A DNA stretch of 7,474 nt from Hyphomicrobiales bacterium. GTDB lineage: Bacteria > Pseudomonadota > Alphaproteobacteria > Micropepsales > Micropepsaceae. Shown here one piece after another: positions 1-5,590 of this stretch (position 1 is its first letter; each line of letters opens with the position of its first letter). The translations under genes and the position numbers were made by a program. The stretch is from NCBI GenBank assembly GCA_017849395.1, contig JAFIHO010000390.1, positions 1 to 7,474 on the forward strand, read 5' to 3'. A model generated the notes under the pieces. The model was not told the origin of the DNA and did no database searches. It worked only from the letters and a program-made list of their open reading frames with translations.

Positions 1-164
1 AGATCGCCCATTGAGGTCGATAGCAGCAGCTTGGGCCCGGTCATGGGCGGGTTGGTGGGCGGCGGGGGCAGGGGCGGGATCGGCACATCGTTGTTCGGCG
101 CCTGGGCCAGGGCCGCGCCGCACAGCAGCAGGCCGGATAGTATGGTGGCAATCAAAAGGCGCAT
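1..164 (-). CDS. Secreted protein N-terminus, probable periplasmic cyclophilin-type peptidyl-prolyl isomerase (partial)
   Basis: The gene starts at ATG 164 and runs off the left edge, so only 54 residues are visible. Residues 1-20 form a signal peptide: positive MRLLIA start, hydrophobic core ending CGAALA, cleavage before Q21. A proline-rich linker follows (IPPLPPPPTNPP). The last visible residues, KLLLSTSMGD, match the first beta strand of bacterial cyclophilins, which usually read like 'v.leTsmGdi.ieLd'. This points to a periplasmic proline isomerase that helps fold exported proteins. A GGGGAG Shine-Dalgarno lies about 8 nt before the ATG. The gene lies behind the terminator of the hsp20 operon, so it probably has its own promoter between 165 and 225, although I see no convincing promoter boxes there. 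The signal peptide is certain in sequence. The family call rests on about ten residues and would fail if the missing part lacks the cyclophilin core. Confidence 0.6.
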   Translation of the reverse strand, partial: MRLLIATILSGLLLCGAALAQAPNNDVPIPPLPPPPTNPPMTGPKLLLSTSMGD

Positions 165-225
165 GGATTCATCTCCCCTTCCGTTCAGTTAAGCGGAAAA
201 TTCCATGGCGGAAAAGCGCGCAAGC

Positions 226-255
226 AAAAAGGGCCGGGAAGATTCCCGGCCCTTT
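226..255 (-). terminator. Rho-independent terminator of the hsp20-DUF1150 operon
   Basis: The minus-strand RNA forms a perfect stem of GGGCCGGGAA (252-243) and TTCCCGGCCC (240-231) around a 2-nt centre; the inner AA/TT pairs can open to give a 6-nt loop. A run of five T (230-226) follows. AAA at 255-253 can extend the stem into the T-run. It lies 24 nt past the DUF1150 stop and separates that operon from the downstream secreted-protein gene. On the plus strand only three T follow the stem, so it should work mainly in the minus direction. Confidence 0.88.
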
Positions 256-279
256 GCATGTCTCTCTTGGGTTAGGCGT

Positions 280-531
280 TCAGTGTACGCTGACCGGCGT
301 CAACTCGTTCTGAACCGCCGCGCCATAGGCGCTGGCCCAGGCGTCGGTGAAGCCCAGCACGCTGCCATCCGCCGCATGGAGCACATACAGCTTCACGCCA
401 TCGGGCAAGTCCGTCCCGGCGGGAATGAGGCCCAGACGATGCGCTTCCTCGCTGCCGGTCGGCTTGATGTAGGCAATGCGCGCCTGCTCCAGCTTCTGTT
501 CCAACTGCCTGCTTTCGATCACATTCGTCAT
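280..531 (-). CDS. DUF1150 family protein
   Basis: This small cytosolic protein of 83 residues has no signal peptide or membrane segment. The second half carries the family hallmark: LYVLHAADGSVLGFTD, then an alanine-rich helix, then a conserved end reading QNELTPVSVH. These match the DUF1150 family, an alphaproteobacterial family of unknown function whose members are usually encoded directly after an Hsp20 gene. Here the ATG overlaps the hsp20 TGA as ATGA (528-531), so translation is probably coupled and the two proteins made together. Heat-shock control would be shared through the promoter at 1013-1040, and the transcript ends at the terminator at 226-255. A role as partner or modulator of the small heat-shock protein is an inference from this fixed pairing. 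The family call is firm; the function is unknown. Confidence 0.9.
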   Translation of the reverse strand: MTNVIESRQLEQKLEQARIAYIKPTGSEEAHRLGLIPAGTDLPDGVKLYVLHAADGSVLGFTDAWASAYGAAVQNELTPVSVH

Positions 532-947
532 GCTATGCCTCCATTACTCTTGATCTCTACGACCCTCACACTCGGTTGGACCGCGGGGCGGGCCAAATCG
601 ATTTTCAACAATCCATTTTCCAACGCGGCAGCGGTGACTTCGATGCCATCCGCCAGTACGAAACTGCGCAAAAATTGTCGCGCTGCGATGCCGCGATGCA
701 GGAACATTTTGCCGTTTGCCTCTGCCTGCCGGCCGCGAATGATAAGCTGTTTGTCCTCGACGGTGACGCTGAGTTCGTCTTTCGCGAAGCCCGCGACGGC
801 CAGCGTGATGTTGAGACCCGTGTCGGTCTCCTCGATATTGTAGGGTGGATAGCCGTCGCCGCCCGCCTTGGCGGTGCGTTCAAGCAGCCTTTCCAGATGC
901 TCGAAGCCCAGCAGAAACGGGCTTCCAAAGGGTGTCGTCCGTTGCAT
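528..947 (-). CDS. Hsp20/IbpA-type small heat-shock chaperone
   Basis: This ATP-independent holdase binds unfolding proteins in the cytosol and passes them to DnaK/ClpB. The alpha-crystallin domain spans roughly residues 33-131 of the 139-residue form: YPPYNIEE at its start, ITLAVAGFAKDEL, QLIIRGRQ, then the bacterial class A signature FLHRGIAARQFLRSFVLAD and ENGLLKIDL. The C-terminal tail has a loose I-x-I-like anchor (VRVVEI). Two starts are possible. ATG 947 has a strong AAGGAGG (965-959) 11 nt upstream, and its N-terminus (MQRTTPFGSPFLLGFEHLERLL) aligns with the usual family start. ATG 992 adds 15 residues but has only a weak GGAA before it. I prefer 947; with 992 the product is 154 residues. 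It is first in an operon with the DUF1150 gene. Confidence 0.92.
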   Translation of the reverse strand: MQRTTPFGSPFLLGFEHLERLLERTAKAGGDGYPPYNIEETDTGLNITLAVAGFAKDELSVTVEDKQLIIRGRQAEANGKMFLHRGIAARQFLRSFVLADGIEVTAAALENGLLKIDLARPAVQPSVRVVEIKSNGGIA

Positions 948-960
948 GTCGTCCAGGCCC

Positions 961-1009
961 TCCTTGAGCAGCCCTTGCACCGGCCCCGTCATGGGCTTCC
1001 GGCTCAGGA
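961..1009 (-). promoter_or_regulatory. Candidate RNA thermometer in the hsp20 leader
   Basis: In the minus-strand RNA, UCCUGAGC (1009-1002) can pair with GCUCAAGGA (969-961), leaving one A bulged. The second arm contains most of the AAGGAGG Shine-Dalgarno of the preferred hsp20 start at 947. Inside the loop, GCCC (996-993) and GGGC (985-982) form a second hairpin that places the upstream ATG (992) in its loop. AGGA paired through a bulge is reminiscent of ROSE-type thermometers of alphaproteobacterial small heat-shock genes, but I see no full ROSE consensus. It requires that transcription starts at or before about 1009, which the promoter position only just allows. Confidence 0.3.
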
Positions 1010-1012
1010 CTG

Positions 1013-1040
1013 ATATGGGCGCGATTTGTTCTTAATCAAG
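1013..1040 (-). promoter_or_regulatory. Sigma-32 (RpoH) heat-shock promoter for hsp20-DUF1150
   Basis: Read on the minus strand, CTTGATT (1040-1034) and GCCCATAT (1020-1013) are 13 nt apart. This is close to the known RpoH consensus CTTGAAA, 13-17 nt, CCCCATNT: five of seven in the -35 and seven of eight in the -10 counting the free N. Transcription would start near 1005-1010, directly before hsp20. The position in front of a small heat-shock gene makes chance unlikely. The region is shared with the divergent pabBC frame, whose start lies about 60 bp away. Confidence 0.75.
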
Positions 1041-1099
1041 GTTATGTATTCCTTGGAAACATCATTGCCCCGGCGCAAGGTGAGGGGCACAAGCGCGCC

Positions 1100-2785
1100 A
1101 TGCTGGTGATCCTGGACGATATGGAGGGCAGGCGGGCGTTCCGCGACCCGCAGGCGGTCATAACCGCCGCTACCCCCGCCCAGCTTCCTGCTGCCCTGGC
1201 TGCGCTGGAGGCGGCCCTGGCGGCAGGTTGCCATGTGGCGGGATGGCTGGCCTATGAGCTGGGATATGCCCTGGAACCGCGCCTGATCCCCCTGCTGCCG
1301 CAGGAGGGGATGTCTCTGCTTTCGTTAGGGGTGTTCGACGAACCGGTTGCCGGGCTGCCCCCGCCATCCGGCCGGGGATGGGCCTGACCGCTGACGCCCG
1401 AATGGGATGAGGGGGCCTATGCGGCCCGCTTCCGGCGGGTGAAGGACTTTATCGCGGCGGGCGACATCTATCAGGCCAATCTCAGCTTCCGGGCCCGCTT
1501 TCCCTTCGCGGGCGATCCGCGCGCGCTGTACGAGATGCTGCGCGCCGCCGCCGCCGCTCCCCATTGCGCCTTTGTCGATGACGGTGCGCGCCAGATCGCC
1601 AGCCTGTCACCCGAACTGTTCTTCGACATCGCGGCGGATGGTGCGATCACCGCGCGCCCGATGAAGGGCACAGCCCCGCGCAAGGGAGACGATGCGGCGG
1701 AACAGGCCGCGCTGGCGGTCAGCGAAAAGGACCGTGCCGAGAATCTGATGATCGTGGATCTGATCCGCAACGACCTCAGCCGCATCGCCGCGCCGGGCAG
1801 CGTGGGGGTGCGGGACCTGTACAAGGTGGAGACCTATCCCACCCTGCACACCATGGTCTCCACCGTCACGGCGAAGCGGCGGGCAGGGACCGGCGTCGCG
1901 GATATTCTGAAGGCGCTGTTTCCTTGCGGTTCGGTGACCGGCGCGCCCAAGATTCGCGCCATGGAAATTTTGCGCGAACTGGAAACGTCCCCGCGCGGCG
2001 CCTAGTGCGCCGCGCTTGGGTATTTCGCGCCGGACGGGTCGGCCCGCTTCAATGTTGCGATCCGTACACTGACGATAACCGGCGGGCAGGGCGAACTGGG
2101 CATCGGCGGTGGCGTGGTGCAGGATTCGCAAAGCGCGGGCGAGTATGCAGAATGTCTGCTCAAGGCGCGTTTCTTCGACAGCGCGCGCCGCCCCATCGAA
2201 CTGATCGAGACGTTGCGCTACGACAATGGGTTTGCGCGGCTGGACGCGCATCTGGACCGGATGGCTCGATCCGCCCTTGTGTTCAATCTGTGCTTCGACG
2301 CATCTGCCGCCCGCAAGGCACTCGATGAGGCGATCGCCGGCGTCAGCGGGCCGCAGCGCATGCGGCTAACACTGGATGAATCCGGCGAACACCGGGCCAC
2401 CGCCGCGCCGCTGCCGCCCAATCCGCCGCACTGGACCTTCGCGATCTCGCCGCATCCGGTTCAAAGCGGCGATCTGCTGCAACGGCACAAGACCAGCTGG
2501 CGCGACCTCTATGACGCCGAAACCGCGCGCATGGGCACGGACGAGGTGATCTTCCTCAATGAACGCGGCGAAGTTGCGGAAGGCGCGCGCAGCAATATCT
2601 TCTTGAAGCGCGATGGCGTGCTGCTGACTCCGCCGCTGTCGGCAGGCATCCTTCCGGGCATCCTGCGCGCCGAACTCCTGGCGACCGGGGAGGCGCGCGA
2701 AGCGACGCTGATGCCGGATGATCTTAACGGCGAAGTCTTGTTCGGAAATTCCCTGCGGGGCCTGATCGCAGCGCGTCAGGGCTGA
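1100..2785 (+). pseudogene. pabBC: Aminodeoxychorismate synthase component I / aminodeoxychorismate lyase fusion with two in-frame stops
   Basis: The intact form would convert chorismate plus ammonia to aminodeoxychorismate (PabB) and then to p-aminobenzoate and pyruvate (PabC) for folate synthesis. One frame runs 561 codons from ATG 1100, broken by TGA at 1385-1387 (codon 96) and TAG at 2003-2005 (codon 302). No frameshift is needed. N-terminal part: LVILDD..., GWLAYELGYALEPRL. Chorismate-binding domain: GDIYQANL (121-128), PMKGTAPR (187-194, with the PabB-type Lys189), KDRAENLMIVDLIRNDL, FPCGSVTGAPK (274-284), then past the TAG GYFAPDGSARFNVAIRTL and GGGVVQDSQSAGEY. PabC (PLP fold type IV): IELIETLRYDNG, HKTSWRDLYD with the likely PLP lysine 464, VAEGARSNIF, LPGILRAELL, GNSLRGL. 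The TAG sits where relatives have Tyr in 'RGxYCGAxGYF', one base from a Tyr codon. Truncated pieces would lack essential PabB parts. Real decay, readthrough or sequence errors are all possible. Confidence 0.88.
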
Positions 2786-3123
2786 AACTTCGCCGCCAGC
2801 GCCGCGATCAGCGCCACGCTTTGCGGCACCACCCAGCCATCGGCTTCCGTCATCCGCTCCTGCTCGACGTCTTGTGCCGCCGCGCCGGAAATCCCGCCCG
2901 CCGCGCGCAGCCGCGCTGCGGTCTTGGCCACATCGAAATCCGGCATTGTGCGCAGAGCGGCCCTGCCCAGCCGCGATGCCTGCTCCCTGTCGATCACTGC
3001 CAGCACATCGTCATACGGCGTGGGCGGATAATGCTTCACGAAAAGATCGGTGAAACGGTACAGCCCGGCGGCCGCAGCCGCGCCCGCCACACCAAGTCCC
3101 GCGACGATCGTCCTGCGTTTCAC
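2776..3123 (-). CDS. Small protein with Tat-like N-terminus, probable companion subunit of the GMC oxidoreductase
   Basis: The 115-residue product starts at GTG 3123, which overlaps the GMC stop as GTGA, so the two are translationally coupled. The N-terminus KRRTIVAGLG followed by an alanine/glycine-rich stretch (residues 6-20) fits a twin-arginine signal or anchor. No clear AxA cleavage site is visible, so it may stay attached to the membrane. The rest is helical and soluble: YPPTPYDDVLAVIDREQ, RLGRAALRTMPDFDVAKTAARLR, and an ending DGWVVPQSVALIAALAAKF. Small Tat proteins paired with GMC flavoproteins are known from gluconate 2-dehydrogenase and related periplasmic sugar dehydrogenases, where the small subunit carries the flavoprotein through Tat. 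This one is shorter than the gluconate dehydrogenase subunit 3 family and I do not recognise a named domain. Its last 10 bp overlap the pabBC frame in convergent orientation. Confidence 0.75.
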   Translation of the reverse strand: MKRRTIVAGLGVAGAAAAAGLYRFTDLFVKHYPPTPYDDVLAVIDREQASRLGRAALRTMPDFDVAKTAARLRAAGGISGAAAQDVEQERMTEADGWVVPQSVALIAALAAKFQP

Positions 3124-4679
3124 GCCGCCACCTTTTTCAGATGGTCGCCCAGCCGCAAGGTCAGCGCGACAAGGTTCATGGTGGGATTGGAGGCGCTGTA
3201 GCTGGGAAACACGCCGCTGCCCGCGATATAGAGATTGGGGACGCCATGCACCTGGCCGTCGGCGTTCACGACACCCTGTTTGGGATCGACATGCATCCGG
3301 GTCGTGCCCAGGTGATGATGGCCCCAGTCCATGTTCTTGAGCCATTCCTCGCGCGTGCTGCAGTTGATGCGCAGCATTCCCGCCTTGCTGGCCAGCAACT
3401 GGCGGCCCAACTCGGCGAGCGTCAGGCGGAAGCGCGCGAAGTCTTCGTCGGACAGTGTCATGTGCAGTTTGAGGCGCGGCAGGCCCAGCGCGTCCCGTTC
3501 GCCGGTCAGGGTCAGCCGCCGGTCGGGGTCGGGCTTCAACTCTATGCCGCAACCCAGGGAATAGGCGCGCGCGCGGGATGCATCCACGCCCAGCGCGATG
3601 GCCGTGGTGACGACCGCTGCCGTGCCGGTCTCGTCCAGCGTGACCGGCTGCTCGACGGTGCTGAGCGAACCCGCCAGCTTGCGCGCGCGGCGGAATTCCG
3701 CCGTGGGCGCGAAGGTGGCGCGCAAGATCGCGCCATTGTCCATCGCCAGATTGCTCGCATAGAAGGGCGCCAGCGCCCCGGAAAAGGACACCAGCGTGGC
3801 CACGTCGCGCGGGATCGGATTGTCCGCGAAGAACCGCCCCACAAGGCCATTCTGGTTGCCCAGCCCCGGCTTCATCACGTCGTTGGACGCCAGCAGCAGC
3901 CGCACATTCTCCATCCCGCCACAGGCCAGAACCGTGACGCGCGGTTTCACCGTCAGCCGTGTGCCGATGCCGCCGGAGGCGTTGAGCGTGGCGACATCCA
4001 GATGATCCACGCGCGAGGCATCGGGCGCGAGCCGGATCGCCGTGACATTGGCATGGAGCAGGGGCGTGACATGCGCGGCGCGGCGGAGATTCTCTTCATA
4101 CCGCTTGCCGAACTGCGTCGGCAGCACATCGCCGCGCATCTTGGAAAACTGGAACCAGCTTGTGTAAACGCCACCCTTGCCCAAGGGCAGAACCGGCCCC
4201 TTGGCTGACGCGATTGCGTCGCCGCTGCCGTCGTAAGTCCAGGCGCCCGCCTCGACCAGGGTCTGCGCGCGCGGGAAATAGGGCTCCAGCGCCTTGCGCG
4301 GAAAAGGCCAGCCCGAATGGGCGATCCAGTCGCGCGCCTCGAAATCGATTTCATCCATCGGACGGCACCAGCCGCCCCAGTGATTGGTGCCGCCGCCCAG
4401 AAAACGCAGCCGCCCCGCATCCAGCGCGGCATAGGGCACGCCGCTGGCCGCGCCCGCATACAGGCTCTGGATGTTGGAATCGAAATCCCGGCCGCCGCTT
4501 TCCAGCAGCAGCACATTCAGCTTCGTGTCAGCCAGCGCCAGCGCCAGCGAAATGCCCGCGGGTCCGCCGCCGACAATGGCGATGTCCGGCGAAAGGACGG
4601 TGCCGCCAGGAAGCGTGCGTGCATCGATGTAAGCGCTCAAGACCTTGTCCGGCGGAAGGGCGCGCCTGTCTTGTCGCAA
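3120..4679 (-). CDS. GMC family FAD-dependent oxidoreductase
   Basis: GMC enzymes oxidise alcohol groups of sugars, sterols or other alcohols using FAD. The 519-residue product has the dinucleotide-binding motif IAIVGGGPAGIS (GGGPAG at 37-42) with the ribose-binding acid Glu60 after LNVLLLE, a GGGTNHWGG flavin-loop motif, and a MENVRLLLAS segment. The C-terminal GMC domain reads HHHLGTTRM (454-462), then GVFPSYSASNPTMNLVAL with the conserved Asn498; these supply the His/Asn active-site pair. No signal peptide is visible, yet the next gene encodes a Tat-like partner, suggesting joint export. No start in this frame is ATG: TTG 4679 is the longest, while TTG 4640 would give a start (SAYIDARTLPGGTV) resembling the typical GMC beginning and has AAGG just upstream. 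The SDR stop lies 26 nt before 4679, so the genes form one operon. Substrate unknown. Confidence 0.92.
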   Translation of the reverse strand: MRQDRRALPPDKVLSAYIDARTLPGGTVLSPDIAIVGGGPAGISLALALADTKLNVLLLESGGRDFDSNIQSLYAGAASGVPYAALDAGRLRFLGGGTNHWGGWCRPMDEIDFEARDWIAHSGWPFPRKALEPYFPRAQTLVEAGAWTYDGSGDAIASAKGPVLPLGKGGVYTSWFQFSKMRGDVLPTQFGKRYEENLRRAAHVTPLLHANVTAIRLAPDASRVDHLDVATLNASGGIGTRLTVKPRVTVLACGGMENVRLLLASNDVMKPGLGNQNGLVGRFFADNPIPRDVATLVSFSGALAPFYASNLAMDNGAILRATFAPTAEFRRARKLAGSLSTVEQPVTLDETGTAAVVTTAIALGVDASRARAYSLGCGIELKPDPDRRLTLTGERDALGLPRLKLHMTLSDEDFARFRLTLAELGRQLLASKAGMLRINCSTREEWLKNMDWGHHHLGTTRMHVDPKQGVVNADGQVHGVPNLYIAGSGVFPSYSASNPTMNLVALTLRLGDHLKKVAA

Positions 4680-4705
4680 TTGGGGAGCGGCGGCAAGGCC
4701 CGCGC

Positions 4706-5416
4706 TTAGATGTCCGTCATGTTTCCGGCGCTTAACCCGCCGTCCACAGCAATGGCCTGGCCGGTAATCCAGGCTGCGTCATCGGACAGCAGGAATATGG
4801 CCGCCTTGGCAATGTCGGCCGGATCGCCCAGCCGTCCCAGTGGATGCATGGCGGTCAGGCGCGCGGTGCGTTCCGGATCCTTCAGCAGCGCGTCCAGCAG
4901 CGGCGTCGTGACGAAGCCGGGGCACAGGCAGTTCACCCTTATGCGGTCCGCCGCATAATCCAGCGCCATGTTGCGGGTCAGCGCCACCACAGCGCCCTTG
5001 CTGGCGCTGTAGGCGGAGCGGTTGCGCACGCCCATGATCCCCACGCCGGAGGAAAGATGCAGGATCGCGCCGCCTTCCGGCTTCAGCAATGGCAGGCAAT
5101 GTTTGGACATGATGAAGGTGCCGCGCAGATTGACACGCATCACCGCGTCGAAATCCTCCATCGCCGTGTCGCCCACCGGCGCGCGCCGCGCGATGCCCGC
5201 GCTGTTCACCACGCCGTCGATGCGCGTCAGGCCCTTCAGCGCCGCCTTCACCTGATCCTCGTCGCCGACATCGGCGATGCGGGCATCGGGAAACGGACTT
5301 TGCGCGCGGTCGATGGCGATGACCGTCGCGCCTTCCTTCACGCATTCTTCCGCAATCGACGCACCCAGGCCGGATGCGGCGCCTGTCACTACAATCTGTT
5401 TTTTCGAGAGTCGCAT
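4706..5416 (-). CDS. Classical short-chain dehydrogenase/reductase (SDR)
   Basis: This NAD(P)-dependent cytosolic oxidoreductase has 236 residues, the usual length for a classical SDR. Motifs in order: TGAASGLG cofactor loop (11-18), Asp36 at the end of strand 2 (AIDRA), which favours NAD(H) over NADP(H), NSAG (71-74), Asn96, catalytic Ser123 in LSSG, YSASK with Tyr136 and Lys140, then CPGFVTTPLLD and the end GQAIAVDGGLSAG. These place it among FabG-like or sugar/alcohol dehydrogenases but do not name a substrate. ATG 5416 is chosen because KKQIVVTG follows at the normal distance; no clear Shine-Dalgarno precedes it, so the mRNA may have a very short leader. It is first in the operon with the GMC oxidoreductase and the small Tat-like protein, suggesting linked steps in oxidising one substrate (inference). 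Confidence 0.92.
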   Translation of the reverse strand: MRLSKKQIVVTGAASGLGASIAEECVKEGATVIAIDRAQSPFPDARIADVGDEDQVKAALKGLTRIDGVVNSAGIARRAPVGDTAMEDFDAVMRVNLRGTFIMSKHCLPLLKPEGGAILHLSSGVGIMGVRNRSAYSASKGAVVALTRNMALDYAADRIRVNCLCPGFVTTPLLDALLKDPERTARLTAMHPLGRLGDPADIAKAAIFLLSDDAAWITGQAIAVDGGLSAGNMTDI

Positions 5417-5431
5417 GGCAGGAACTTAACG

Positions 5432-5499
5432 CGCTTATCCCTTGTGACAAGCGTTTATGATCCAGATCGGCACAGGTTTTTCCAGTTCGGGACAAGTGT
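5432..5499. promoter_or_regulatory. Candidate operator region between the SDR operon and the PEP-CTERM gene
   Basis: The 174-bp gap between the divergent genes contains an 11-bp palindrome CTTGTGACAAG (5441-5451), nested with CGCTT/AAGCG arms (5432-5436 and 5449-5453). GTGACAAGCGT (5444-5454) recurs as GGGACAAGTGT (5489-5499), nine of eleven identical, 45 bp apart and in the same orientation. The palindrome lies 16-25 bp before the SDR start, where a repressor would block transcription. A minus-strand TTGTCA lies within it, but I find no good matching -10 box. Regulator unknown. Confidence 0.28.
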
Positions 5500-5590
5500 C
5501 TTCGTGAATTCACCAACCGGACAGTATTGGCTTCGAAATCGCAGCACGGATGGCTAGTTTCACGCCGCAATTCGACGAGGCGTAATTCCA

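Noticed and set aside
205..1013. Long plus-strand frames opposite hsp20 and DUF1150 (205-843, 576-1013)
   Set aside because: They are antisense shadows of recognised minus-strand genes and their proteins resemble no family.
1439..2005. Reading the three pieces of the pabBC frame (1100-1387, 1439-2005, 2114-2785) as separate genes
   Set aside because: All lie in one frame, the sequence between them still reads as family protein, the later pieces start only at GTG codons without Shine-Dalgarno, and the cuts fall inside conserved regions of PabB.
1385..2005. Genome-wide recoding of TGA or TAG as sense codons
   Set aside because: TGA ends the hsp20, DUF1150, small Tat-like, GMC and PEP-CTERM genes at natural family ends. 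No TAG or TGA occurs inside any other gene here, so recoding is not supported.
2776..3552. Longer 258-residue version of the small Tat-like gene starting at 3552
   Set aside because: The extra part lies out of frame inside the GMC catalytic domain and is a shadow; GTG 3123 gives the Tat-like start and the GTGA overlap.
3141..4208. 355-residue plus-strand frame opposite the GMC gene
   Set aside because: It is a GC-rich shadow: composition dominated by Arg, Gly, Ala and Gln, no domain, while the opposite strand has complete GMC motifs.
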